A stretch of DNA of 64,000 nt from Paenibacillus marchantiophytorum (GTDB lineage Bacteria > Bacillota > Bacilli > Paenibacillales > NBRC-103111): positions 46,368-110,367 of the forward strand of contig NZ_BMHE01000021.1 of assembly GCF_014640555.1 (NCBI RefSeq), read 5' to 3'. Shown one piece after another: positions 52,464-61,459 of this stretch (position 1 is the first letter of the stretch; the number at the start of each line of letters is the position of its first letter). The notes beneath the pieces were generated by a model. The model was not told the origin of the DNA and made no database searches. It was given only the letters and a program-made list of their open reading frames with translations. The position numbers and the translations under genes were made by a program.

Positions 52464-52847
52464 ATGTTTCGCACAATGATGAAAGCCAAAATTCACCGCG
52501 CAACCGTTACAGAAGCCAATTTGGACTATATCGGAAGCATCACGATCGATGAAGATTTGATTGATTTGGTTGACATGCTGCCCAATGAGAAAGTGCAGAT
52601 CGTCAATAACAATAACGGCGCACGCCTGGAAACCTACATTATTCCGGGGCCGCGCGGCTCTGGCGTTATTTGTCTGAACGGAGCAGCAGCCCGGTTGGTG
52701 CAGACTGGAGACACCGTTATTATCGTCTCGTACGCGATGTTGAGCGATGAAGAGGCTAAGAAGCATCACCCGACAATTGCGATCATGGGGGCTAATAATA
52801 AAGTGGTCCAGCTGCTGAAAGAGGAAGAGCACTCCACGATCCTTTAA
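52464..52847 (+). CDS. panD: Aspartate 1-decarboxylase
   Basis: A 127-residue pyruvoyl enzyme producing beta-alanine. The self-cleavage site Gly24-Ser25 is seen in LDYIGSITIDED, and LNGAAARLVQTGD is typical. Start ATG 52464 matches the family N-terminus (FRTMM). Third gene of the pantothenate operon. Confidence 0.97.
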   Translation: MFRTMMKAKIHRATVTEANLDYIGSITIDEDLIDLVDMLPNEKVQIVNNNNGARLETYIIPGPRGSGVICLNGAAARLVQTGDTVIIVSYAMLSDEEAKKHHPTIAIMGANNKVVQLLKEEEHSTIL

Positions 52848-52925
52848 GTCCTGACTTCCATGCATGAAATCGGCTCTGTTTACAAAGAATGAGGATAAGC
52901 TTTCGAAGCAAAGGTGGGATGCCAA

Positions 52926-53519
52926 ATGTTTAAGCATTTATTTTCCACAATGAACGAGGTTTTGGAAGAAATCCAAAAAGAATATCCGAATAGTGATGTG
53001 GAAAAAAAGGCGGAGCTCGACGAACAATTGCAGGTGTTGAAAACGATGAGCGACGAGTTCATCGAGGCGTGGCTGCTTTTTGAGGAGAAGCTGGGAAAGT
53101 TTTATGGGGACGTACCGATCAGCACCCAAACCCTTCATAAAGAACTGATGGATCTTGATTTGTCCGGGAAGCAGACGGATGAATTCGTGCGGGGGCAGGG
53201 CTATTACAAGCTTTACATGTACGATCAGGCGATTAAAGAGTTTGCAGCATTGATTGAGAAGCAGCCTGATTTCTTGTTGGCCAGAGTGTATTTAGCGATG
53301 GGACATTTGCGGAAAGGGGAGTTTGGAGAAGCGTATCAACACTTCAAATTCCTGCTTCCCTTAACCGATAATTCCCAAATGAAGGCCATCTCCTATAATG
53401 CCATGGGCTGTATACAAGTTCAGAATCAGAATATGGAGAAAGCCTTTGAGTATTTCCAAAAAGCGTATCACACCGATCCTTCATGTATGGAGCCGCTGAT
53501 CAATCTGGACGAATCTTAA
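52926..53519 (+). CDS. TPR-containing hypothetical protein
   Basis: A 197-residue soluble protein: N-terminal helical part MFKHLFSTMNEVLEEIQKEY, then TPR-like units (GYYKLYMYDQAIKEFAALI, LARVYLAMGHLRKGEFGEAY, SYNAMGCIQVQNQNMEKAFE with PSCMEPLINLD). ATG 52926 follows AAAGGTGGG. Between panD and dinG. Function unknown; similar in kind to the TPR protein at 44139 but not obviously a copy. Confidence 0.75.
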   Translation: MFKHLFSTMNEVLEEIQKEYPNSDVEKKAELDEQLQVLKTMSDEFIEAWLLFEEKLGKFYGDVPISTQTLHKELMDLDLSGKQTDEFVRGQGYYKLYMYDQAIKEFAALIEKQPDFLLARVYLAMGHLRKGEFGEAYQHFKFLLPLTDNSQMKAISYNAMGCIQVQNQNMEKAFEYFQKAYHTDPSCMEPLINLDES

Positions 53520-53593
53520 GACCTAAACGGCGACTAGGTATTCCCTTTTCCTCATCAGATTTGGTATGCTAGGAGAAGTGCAGGACGAAGGGA

Positions 53594-56476
53594 TTGAAGA
53601 TACACGTCATGAAATTTGCAGTTTTGGATTTTGAAACGACAGGAAGTCAGCCCGCGGATGAGATTATCCAGGTTGGATTAGTCATTATAGATCAATTTCA
53701 AATCACAGACAGGTATACTTCTCTGGTCAATCCAGGGATTAGTATACCTTCTTCCATTACAACACTTACTGGCATTACGGAAGATATGGTGGCCGATGCC
53801 CCAACGCTTGATCAAGTCATGTCAGATATGTTTCCGCTTCTATTTGATTGCGTGCTGGTAGCACATCATGCTGCTTTCGACGTGTCCTTTTTGCAAAAAG
53901 GTTTGATGAAGACGGGGTATCCGCCTTTCTCAGGACGCGTTTTGGATACGATCGATATGCTGCGTATGCTGTTTCCTTCGATTTCGAGCCTTCAACTTAG
54001 TATGGTGGCTGCTTTGTTCGGGCTTGATCATGAGAGGCCGCACCAAGCGGATAGCGATGCAGAAGTGACCGCTGCCATCTGGGTCATGTGTTTGGAACGA
54101 TTAATTGGATTGCCGCTGCTGACGATTCAACGCTTGCAGCATATTTTTGAAAACGGGAACAGTGATTTAGGCTGGTTCTTGGATGAAATCTGTTTGTACA
54201 AAGAGTCCATCACAAGTGTAGATATGGATACGAATCGTTACTTCCGGCAATTCACGCTGAATGTTTCTGATTGGGGCGAGGAAGAAGATATTCGCACGCC
54301 AGCCGATGAGGCTGGTTTGGGGACTTCATTCAAGGCGTTCCATCAAGGACTCAAAACTGCGCTGCAAGCGAAGTTCGAGATCTTTGAAGATCGCGAATCT
54401 CAAGAGCAGATGATCCATGAAGTGGAGAAGTCGCTTGAGAACGATCAGCACTTGATGATTGAGGCTGGCACAGGTACGGGCAAATCGTTGGGTTACTTGA
54501 TCCCGGCCATTTATTATGGCATTAAGTATGAGAAGAAAGTGGTCGTATCGACGCACACGATCAATTTGCAGGAACAGCTGCGGGAGCGGGATATTCCGCT
54601 ATTGAAGGCGATCTTTCCGGTGCCTTTCAAAGCCGCGGTGCTCAAAGGCAGAAGCCATTACCTCTGCCTGCGCAAATTCGAAACGAAATTGACGACACGT
54701 GATTATGAGAATGGCAAGGAAGATCCGATAACGGCCGCGCAAATGGTTGTTTGGCTTAGTGAAACCGAACATGGCGACGATGAGGAGCTGCATTTTGGAA
54801 ATAAGGGTGCGCAGTTCTGGCATACGGTTGCCAGTGATACCGACTCCTGTTTGAACCGGATGTGTCCATGGTATAAGAAATGCTTCTATCATCGCGCACG
54901 CAATGACGCCAATACGGCCGATGTGATCATCACCAACCATTCCCTCCTCTTCACGGATATGAAGGCTGAGAACCGCCTTCTACCGTCTTACAAGCACCTT
55001 GTCATTGATGAGGCGCATCATTTTGAAGAAGTCGCGAGCAAGCACCTGGGAATTGAGCTTCATTCTTCGGCCTTTTACCATTCCTTATTATGGCTGTACA
55101 AAGATAATCGCAGTGGTCAATTGCCGATGCTCCGGTTTCGATTGCAGAAGTCCAATGAGCATGCAGAACGCGCAGCAGCCTGGAGTCAAACGATTGACAG
55201 TCTCTTCCCTAAAATCATTAAGATTAAAGAAGATTGGGATCGATTGAGCGAATCGCTGTATGAACTTTTGGCTGCGAACAGCGACCCTTCCCAAACGGAA
55301 AATTCGCAGTATGTTCTGCGGGTGAAGTCAGAGACGCTGCCTGACAACTGGCGAGAGCTAGTGATTATGGAAGACAATATTTATCTGAATGCCAACGATT
55401 TGCTGCGGACACTCGATAAATTGCTGAGTGAAGTCAAAGAGATGCAGGATGTGCTTGGCGTTCAAGGCCTTGTAACGGACCTGAATGGTACGGTTAAGGA
55501 ATTATACGAACATCGCGACGCGCTGCACTTCTTTATGAAGATGGCTGACGAAGGCTATGTGTATTGGATGGAAGCTGGCACCTATGCCAAAGCCAAGTCA
55601 CTGCAGTTGAACTCCGTACCTATTGATGTAAGCGGACTGCTGCAGCAGCATTTTTTTGAAACGAAAGATAGTATTGTCCTAACCTCAGCGACTTTATCCG
55701 TGAATAAGTCCTTTCAGTACTCCGCTGATCAATTAGGCTTGGCGATTCCAGAAGATGAAGAGAGAGGCAAACTCAAAACGGTGCAGTTGCCTTCGCCCTT
55801 TAATTACCGTGAGCAAGCGCTTGTCGTGATTCCGCGTGATTTTCCAATGATCAAAGGTGCGGGAGATCCTGCCTTCATCAATGCCCTTATCCAATCGCTT
55901 AGTGATGTAGCGCAAGTTACGAAGGGACGCATGTTGATCCTGTGTACCTCGAATCGGATGTTGAAGCAAATATATGCAGGGATGAAGGACTTGCTCAAGC
56001 CATACGGCATCACCGTGCTGGGACAGGGCATTGACAGCAGCAACCGCAGTAAGTTGACCCGAATGTTCCAAGATAATGCGATGTGCGTTCTACTGGGCAC
56101 CAGCTCGTTCTGGGAGGGTGTCGATATTCCTGGGGACGCGCTCAGCTGCTTGGCTATTATTCGACTGCCGTTCCAACCGCCCAACAACCCGTTGGTCGAA
56201 GCCAAATGCGAGAACATCAAGAAGCGAAATGAAAATCCGTTTATGAAATTCTCGGTGCCGCAGGCTGTCATTCGTTTCAAGCAAGGGTTTGGACGGCTTG
56301 TCAGAAGGGCTTCTGATAAAGGAATCGTTATCATCTACGATACCCGCGTCATCGATACTTACTATGGCAAACACTTCCTCTACTCACTGCCTGGGCCTAA
56401 GATAGAGCATATGACGACGGAACAAATGTTACCAAGGATTGAGCAGTGGATGGGGATGGGGGATGCCGAAAGATGA
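53594..56476 (+). CDS. dinG: ATP-dependent helicase DinG with exonuclease domain
   Basis: A 960-residue protein joining an N-terminal DEDDh exonuclease (VLDFETTGSQPAD, VAHHAAFDVSFL, HQADSDAEV; about 1-170) to an XPD-like helicase (Walker A EAGTGTGKSLGYL, DEAH in VIDEAHHFEEV, motif VI KQGFGRLVRR). Four cysteines in HYLCLRK, DSCLNR, MCPWYKKC lie where XPD-family proteins carry a 4Fe-4S cluster. Start is unclear: TTG 53594 (close to GAAGG) or ATG 53609. It overlaps rex by four bases. Confidence 0.93.
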   Translation: MKIHVMKFAVLDFETTGSQPADEIIQVGLVIIDQFQITDRYTSLVNPGISIPSSITTLTGITEDMVADAPTLDQVMSDMFPLLFDCVLVAHHAAFDVSFLQKGLMKTGYPPFSGRVLDTIDMLRMLFPSISSLQLSMVAALFGLDHERPHQADSDAEVTAAIWVMCLERLIGLPLLTIQRLQHIFENGNSDLGWFLDEICLYKESITSVDMDTNRYFRQFTLNVSDWGEEEDIRTPADEAGLGTSFKAFHQGLKTALQAKFEIFEDRESQEQMIHEVEKSLENDQHLMIEAGTGTGKSLGYLIPAIYYGIKYEKKVVVSTHTINLQEQLRERDIPLLKAIFPVPFKAAVLKGRSHYLCLRKFETKLTTRDYENGKEDPITAAQMVVWLSETEHGDDEELHFGNKGAQFWHTVASDTDSCLNRMCPWYKKCFYHRARNDANTADVIITNHSLLFTDMKAENRLLPSYKHLVIDEAHHFEEVASKHLGIELHSSAFYHSLLWLYKDNRSGQLPMLRFRLQKSNEHAERAAAWSQTIDSLFPKIIKIKEDWDRLSESLYELLAANSDPSQTENSQYVLRVKSETLPDNWRELVIMEDNIYLNANDLLRTLDKLLSEVKEMQDVLGVQGLVTDLNGTVKELYEHRDALHFFMKMADEGYVYWMEAGTYAKAKSLQLNSVPIDVSGLLQQHFFETKDSIVLTSATLSVNKSFQYSADQLGLAIPEDEERGKLKTVQLPSPFNYREQALVVIPRDFPMIKGAGDPAFINALIQSLSDVAQVTKGRMLILCTSNRMLKQIYAGMKDLLKPYGITVLGQGIDSSNRSKLTRMFQDNAMCVLLGTSSFWEGVDIPGDALSCLAIIRLPFQPPNNPLVEAKCENIKKRNENPFMKFSVPQAVIRFKQGFGRLVRRASDKGIVIIYDTRVIDTYYGKHFLYSLPGPKIEHMTTEQMLPRIEQWMGMGDAER

Positions 56477-57093
56477 AAACGCAGAAAATATCAGAGGCTG
56501 TCGTACGCAGATTGCCCATTTATTTACGGTATTTGAATGAGCTTTCGATGAAAAATGTGTCGACGGTATCCTCGCAGGATTTGGGCCAAAAGCTGGATCT
56601 GAATCCTGCTCAAATTCGCAAAGATTTGGCTTATTTCGGAGAATTCGGGAAAAAAGGCATCGGCTACGACATCTCTTATTTGATCGAGAAAATTAGACAA
56701 ATTCTTAAGCTTGACCGGCATATTCAAGTAGCTCTTGTCGGGGCGGGCAATCTGGGCCGTGCGTTGTGCAATTATAATACCTATCTGCGTAATGATATGA
56801 AAATAGTCGCTTTGTTCGATGCGATGCCTGAAAAAGCGGGGGAGATGATCAATAATTTGATCGTCCAGCCGATGTCCGAGATGAAGAGCGTATTATCGCA
56901 GCTGGGCGTGCGTATTGGGATTATTACTGTACCGGCGGCCGAGGCTCAAAATGTAGCCAATCAATTCGTTGACTGCGGCATTGAAGCGATCCTGAATTTT
57001 GCGCCTGTTATCATCAAGGTGCCTGCGGAAGTGCGCGTGCATTACGCGGATTTCACGACGGAGCTGCAAAGCTTGGCGTATTATCTGGATTAG
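56473..57093 (+). CDS. rex: Redox-sensing transcriptional repressor Rex
   Basis: A 206-residue NADH-sensing repressor. N-terminal winged helix: VRRLPIYLRYLNELSMKN, QIRKDLAYFGEFGKKGIGYD. Rossmann domain: ALVGAGNLGRALCNY. It represses fermentation and respiration genes when NADH is low. ATG 56473 overlaps the dinG stop (ATGA), so they are co-expressed. In B. subtilis rex lies elsewhere, so this linkage differs. Confidence 0.96.
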   Translation: MKTQKISEAVVRRLPIYLRYLNELSMKNVSTVSSQDLGQKLDLNPAQIRKDLAYFGEFGKKGIGYDISYLIEKIRQILKLDRHIQVALVGAGNLGRALCNYNTYLRNDMKIVALFDAMPEKAGEMINNLIVQPMSEMKSVLSQLGVRIGIITVPAAEAQNVANQFVDCGIEAILNFAPVIIKVPAEVRVHYADFTTELQSLAYYLD

Positions 57094-57200
57094 CAGGAGC
57101 TGAGCAGAGCTGTGCAGAGCAGAGCAGCAGCTCAAAATAGAACAGGTGGGCGTGAGGGTGGAAACGCGCGACGCGGTAGCCCCCCTAGATGTACACATAG

Positions 57201-57233
57201 AAAAACCGTCAGGATGTACCTGACGGTTTTTTC
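57201..57233 (+). terminator. Intrinsic terminator after rex
   Basis: Stem AACCGTCAGG/CCTGACGGTT with ATGTA loop, six T. Confidence 0.93.
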
Positions 57234-57304
57234 TTTAAATATATAAGAGTTTATATGTTTTGGAGTGAACGCGGAATTATTCCCGCTGCCTCGCGCGGAG
57301 GTAA

Positions 57305-57550
57305 GGGAACTATGGTGCGCTATTCTAGCCAAAAAGCCAAAAGTGTCATTTTCGGTAGGGTGAGGGAACTACAGTACGCTATTTTGCCGTTTCATGGGAA
57401 TTTTCAACGTTTTCGTGGAAATGAGACCCTGTAGTTCCGCTATTAGTCACGCATCCCTACTTTTTGCCTAATTAGCGTCCTCTAGTTCCCTTACAAGGTT
57501 TTGCCGCTAGAAGAGACTGATCTATCAGGGCAGTGAAGCCGTTTTTCTTC
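57305..57550. repeat. Dispersed intergenic element, copy D
   Basis: Between the rex terminator and the converging PiT gene. Direct motifs at 57305-57324 and 57364-57383 (GGGAACTACAGTACGCTATT), inverted ones at 57427-57444 (CCTGTAGTTCCGCTATT) and 57472-57492, then a TATCAGGGCAGTGAAGCC tail and TTTTTC. Confidence 0.8.
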
Positions 57551-57570
57551 ATTCGAACAAGATTGGACCT

Positions 57571-58572
57571 TTAAAAAATAAGTCTAAACAATACGAAGTA
57601 AATCGAGAAGGCCAAAATGATGCTGATTGGAATGGTGATGATCCAAGTTATGAGCATCCGCCCAACCGTGCCCCATTGAACATCATGAAACCGCAGCACA
57701 CTGCCTGTCCCAATGATCGCGGACGAAATGACATGTGTTGTGGAAAGGGGTTTGCCGATGAAAGTCGAGAATTGAATAACAATGGATGAAGTTAAATCAG
57801 ATGCAAAGCCATTGATGGGTTCAATTTTAACAATTTTACCGGAAACCGTTTTGATGATGCGCCATCCGCCGATGGAAGTACCAAGCCCCATCGCCAAGGC
57901 GGCTGAAATTTTTACCCAGAGAGGGACATCGAGATCGGTTTGTACACCGGCAGCTACGAGACCGAAGACGATAATACCCATTGCCTTCTGAGCGTCATTT
58001 CCACCATGGGAGTAGGATAACAGACCCGCGGAAATAATTTGCAGCGTACGAAACATTCGATTCAATTTGGATCTTGATGTATTTCCCGACCAGATGACAA
58101 TGTATTTGATCAGCACCATGATGAGATAACCTAGTCCAAAAGCAATGAGAGGCGACAAAAGCAGGATAATGATGATTTGCGTAAATCCATCCCAGTTGAC
58201 CGCATGGACGCCTGCACCGGCAATTACCGCACCTGCTAATGCGCCAAGCAAAGTGTGAGAAGAGGAAGATGGAATGGAAAGGTACCAGGTTAAAAGATTC
58301 CAGATAATAGCTGCCAATAAGGCGGCTATGACAATTTCTACGCCATTCTCAATCTTGGCAGGGTTCGCGATGCTGCCTCCGACCGTTTTGGCAACTTTGG
58401 AAGAAACCATAGCGCCTACAAAGTTAAGCGTTGCAGCCATGATGATGGCTACCCGCGGGCTAAGCGCTCGTGTTGAAATGGAAGTTGCAATCGCATTGGC
58501 TGTATCATGAAAGCCATTGATGAAGTCAAAAAGCAAAGCGAGAATGACAATAATAACTAAATAGGTTAACAT
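57571..58572 (-). CDS. pit: Inorganic phosphate transporter, PiT family
   Basis: A 333-residue membrane permease for phosphate (or metal-phosphate). Signature GFHDTANAIATSI (about 20-32) near the N-terminus and SHGGNDAQKAMGII in the second half (the two inverted halves of PiT proteins), with about ten helices. ATG 58572 follows AGGAGGA. A hairpin GTTTTCC/GGAAAAC stands in the 61-bp gap to the upstream DUF47 gene, its regulatory partner. Confidence 0.94.
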   Translation of the reverse strand: MLTYLVIIVILALLFDFINGFHDTANAIATSISTRALSPRVAIIMAATLNFVGAMVSSKVAKTVGGSIANPAKIENGVEIVIAALLAAIIWNLLTWYLSIPSSSSHTLLGALAGAVIAGAGVHAVNWDGFTQIIIILLLSPLIAFGLGYLIMVLIKYIVIWSGNTSRSKLNRMFRTLQIISAGLLSYSHGGNDAQKAMGIIVFGLVAAGVQTDLDVPLWVKISAALAMGLGTSIGGWRIIKTVSGKIVKIEPINGFASDLTSSIVIQFSTFIGKPLSTTHVISSAIIGTGSVLRFHDVQWGTVGRMLITWIITIPISIILAFSIYFVLFRLIF

Positions 58573-58633
58573 GATTTCCTCCTAAGCGTTTTCCGATTGG
58601 AAAACTTTCTTCGCGTCATAGCAACGAAAGTTC

Positions 58634-59260
58634 CTATGAATAACGAAGCACGACACTGTCTAGGATATTGGCAACATCTTCACAAGCATCCGTGGTTTCT
58701 TCGAGACGCTCATAAATTTCTTTCAATTTGAAATCTTCGTACGGGTCTTTGCGCGTGATGAAAATTTGGCGAATGCCTTCCCGCATCAAGCGGTCTCCAT
58801 CATTTTCGAGGGAGTTGATAGCTACGGTGTGCTCTGGGATTTGCATATATTTTTTCTTGGCAAGGAGTTTGAAGGCATCCAGCATATGCTGACAGGAGTC
58901 AACAATCACGGCTGAAAATTCTTTCATATAGGAATCTGTGTGGGAGACAGAGAGATAATCGAATCGAGCAATCGTGGCTTCTATACCATCGGTCACATCA
59001 TCTACTTTGGAAGCGAGGACCATAATATCTTCCCGATCAATAGGGGTAATGAAAACTTTGTTCAGGCCTTTGAAGATTTCGTGCGTAATCGAATCACCAG
59101 CGTGTTCCAGATCGTGAATGGGTTTAACATATTCAATTGGAGGTTTATCACCCATCATAGCTGTGCGGAACAATTGTGCGGTTTGGAGTGCGTTTTCAGC
59201 AGCACGTATTAGTAGTTGCAAGAAATCGACTTCGTTCTTTTTTGTGAATAACGTTGTCAT
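58634..59260 (-). CDS. PhoU-like DUF47 protein, partner of the phosphate transporter
   Basis: A 208-residue all-helical PhoU-related protein (DUF47), typically encoded with PiT permeases and thought to regulate them. Seen: FLQLLIRAAENALQTAQLF, HDLEHAGDSITHEIFKGL, TPIDREDIMVLASKVDDVTD and LEETTDACEDVANIL, with acidic D-x3-D/E metal sites. ATG 59260 with AGGAGGAT upstream. First gene of a two-gene leftward operon. Confidence 0.92.
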   Translation of the reverse strand: MTTLFTKKNEVDFLQLLIRAAENALQTAQLFRTAMMGDKPPIEYVKPIHDLEHAGDSITHEIFKGLNKVFITPIDREDIMVLASKVDDVTDGIEATIARFDYLSVSHTDSYMKEFSAVIVDSCQHMLDAFKLLAKKKYMQIPEHTVAINSLENDGDRLMREGIRQIFITRKDPYEDFKLKEIYERLEETTDACEDVANILDSVVLRYS

Positions 59261-59516
59261 ATAATCCTCCTATTATTTACTATATGTAGAAATTTTTGAT
59301 CAAATTATCGTCTTTTTCAGGATAAACAGACCAATATGTAGAAAAAAACTCACAATGCTAAAAGTATCATATCAATCGTACTTTAAGCAACGAAAATTCC
59401 GTGACAATTTACATTTTCTTAACATGGCGATGAATTCTTGATTTTAGATGCTCGAAGTTGTAAAGTTTATAAAGCAGTGTTTGTCTTTAGAATGAGCATA
59501 GAGAGGGTTTTTTAGT

Positions 59517-60812
59517 ATGAAAAAAACATTAATTACGAACGGAATTTTTATTTCTAATAATGAAGCGAAATCGTCAATCCAAGGTTGTATGGTGATTGAA
59601 GGCAATCAAATTACATACATTGGTGATCAAAGCCCAGAACCGCGCGAAAACTATGATGAAGTGATCGATGGAACGAACAAACTATACATGCCTGGTCTCG
59701 TCAACACACATGGACATGCGGCAATGTCACTGTTGCGTGGATACGGGGATGATCTGGCACTGCAAGTTTGGCTGGAAGAGAAAATGTGGCCGATGGAAGC
59801 CAAATTCACATCCCAGGATGTCAAATGGGGGACACAGCTGTCCATTATGGAAATGATCAAAGGCGGCACTACGACCGTTGTTGACATGTACGATCATATG
59901 AATGAAGTGGCCAAGTCTGTGGAGGAGTCAGGTATGCGCGGCGTGCTCACACGTGGTGTCATTGGCCTATGCCCGCCCGATGTTCAAACCTCCAAGCTGA
60001 TCGAAGCGACAGAGTTTGCGAAAAATTGGCATGGTCAAGCGAATGGCCGAATCACCACGATGATGTCTCCGCATGCTCCTTATACATGCCCGCCGGATTA
60101 CATCGAACGTATCGTGCAGGCTGCCCATGATTTGAATCTGCCGATTCATACGCATATGTCGGAAACGAGCCGTGAAGTGCAAGCAAACGTTGATCAATAC
60201 GGCCTGCGCCCTGTTGCTCACCTAGAGAAGATCGGCGTGTTCAGCAGACCGACGCTCGTCGCACATGGTGTGCATTTGACGGATGAGGAAATCGGCATAC
60301 TTAAGCAATATGATGTTCGTGTATCCCATAATCCAGGCAGCAACCTGAAATTAGCTAGCGGTGTAGCTCGTGTTCCAGAGCTTTTGCGCGCTGGGGTAAA
60401 GGTTTCCCTGGGTACGGACGGCGCTGCTTCCAATAACAATTTGGATATGTTTGAAGAAATGAGATTGGCTGCATTGATTCATAAAGGCGTTTCCGGCGAT
60501 CCGCTCGCAGTACCAGCGGCGCAAGCACTTCTGCTCGGGACGCGCATGGGTGCAGAATCTGTATGGTTGGATGATGTAGGTTCGTTGCAGCCGGGGATGA
60601 AGGCTGATTTCATCGCCTTGGATATCGATCAGCCGCATTTCCTGCCGCGGACGGATTTCGTTTCTCATATTGTGTACTCGGCTTGCGCCAAAGATGTAGT
60701 TGATGTTTGTGTAGATGGTAATTGGATCGTTCGCAAGGGCGAGTGCTTGACGCTGGATGAAGAAAAAATTAAGCGTGAATTTGTGCAGTCCTTTGACAGG
60801 CTGATTGGTTAA
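59517..60812 (+). CDS. mtaD: 5-methylthioadenosine/S-adenosylhomocysteine deaminase family amidohydrolase
   Basis: A 431-residue zinc/iron amidohydrolase. Metal ligands: NTHGHAAMSLLRG, HTHMSETSREV, AHGVHLTDEE and GTDGAASNNNLDM. The LALQVWLEEKMWPMEAKF insert is typical of MtaD. Likely deaminates S-adenosylhomocysteine or methylthioadenosine. Related enzymes deaminate aminofutalosine in the futalosine menaquinone route, which this organism seems to use, so that substrate deserves thought. ATG 59517 follows AGAGAGGG. Confidence 0.9.
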   Translation: MKKTLITNGIFISNNEAKSSIQGCMVIEGNQITYIGDQSPEPRENYDEVIDGTNKLYMPGLVNTHGHAAMSLLRGYGDDLALQVWLEEKMWPMEAKFTSQDVKWGTQLSIMEMIKGGTTTVVDMYDHMNEVAKSVEESGMRGVLTRGVIGLCPPDVQTSKLIEATEFAKNWHGQANGRITTMMSPHAPYTCPPDYIERIVQAAHDLNLPIHTHMSETSREVQANVDQYGLRPVAHLEKIGVFSRPTLVAHGVHLTDEEIGILKQYDVRVSHNPGSNLKLASGVARVPELLRAGVKVSLGTDGAASNNNLDMFEEMRLAALIHKGVSGDPLAVPAAQALLLGTRMGAESVWLDDVGSLQPGMKADFIALDIDQPHFLPRTDFVSHIVYSACAKDVVDVCVDGNWIVRKGECLTLDEEKIKREFVQSFDRLIG

Positions 60813-60854
60813 GCCACTTGCCGTTAAGTTCGTCTGGGGAGGTGATCCGCGAAC

Positions 60855-61343
60855 ATGAATACAAAGCGATCCATCATGCTCGGTGTTTTCATTGTTGTCA
60901 CACTGGGTGTTGTACTTAGCCGCTTTTACTTAAATGTTCAGGATGAACATTGGGATGAAAAAAGCAAAGCAGTTGAAAAGGCTTATGAGAAAAGCATCAT
61001 GACCAAAGCGACGAATGTGGATTTCTTCTATGGAGACGAACCCCTGCAAATCGTTTATGGGGAAGATAAGTTAGGTCAAGGCGTCATTGTCTGGGTTTCT
61101 GACAAAGATACGCACACCGAGATGACCGCGGATGCTATTACGGAGGACCAAGTTCGGGAGACGATGCTCAAAAAGGACGCGGACTTCGAAATTGAACGGG
61201 TAATCCCAGGTAAGCTTGGTCAGGAATATGTTTGGGAAGTGTTCTATAAGAAGCAAGAAGATAGCGGAACACGTTATTTCTATGATTACTATAAATTCAA
61301 AGATGGAAGCTATCTGGATACGTACCGACTCAGCCTGCACTAG
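60855..61343 (+). CDS. tseB: TseB-like cell-wall elongation regulator (YpmB)
   Basis: A 162-residue membrane-anchored protein: N-terminal helix (about 6-24, IMLGVFIVVTLGVVLSRFY), then two PepSY-like extracytoplasmic domains (GEDKLGQGVIVWVSDK; GQEYVWEVFYKKQED). Matches the YpmB/TseB family, which in B. subtilis regulates penicillin-binding protein PBP2A. In B. subtilis ypmB also follows dinG-ypmA. ATG 60855 behind GGGGAGGTG. A strong terminator follows. Confidence 0.87.
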   Translation: MNTKRSIMLGVFIVVTLGVVLSRFYLNVQDEHWDEKSKAVEKAYEKSIMTKATNVDFFYGDEPLQIVYGEDKLGQGVIVWVSDKDTHTEMTADAITEDQVRETMLKKDADFEIERVIPGKLGQEYVWEVFYKKQEDSGTRYFYDYYKFKDGSYLDTYRLSLH

Positions 61344-61356
61344 GGCTGAGTTTTTT
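61328..61356 (+). terminator. Intrinsic terminator after tseB
   Basis: Stem ACTCAGCC/GGGCTGAGT with a short loop, six T; the 5' arm lies in the last codons of tseB. Confidence 0.9.
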
Positions 61357-61459
61357 CGTTTCCACTCTTTTCATAAAGCAAAGGTGTATACCGCGTGATA
61401 TACTATTCGTATAGAAAAGGACGAAACAAAATAATTTGGAGAAAGGGGGACGTTGACTG

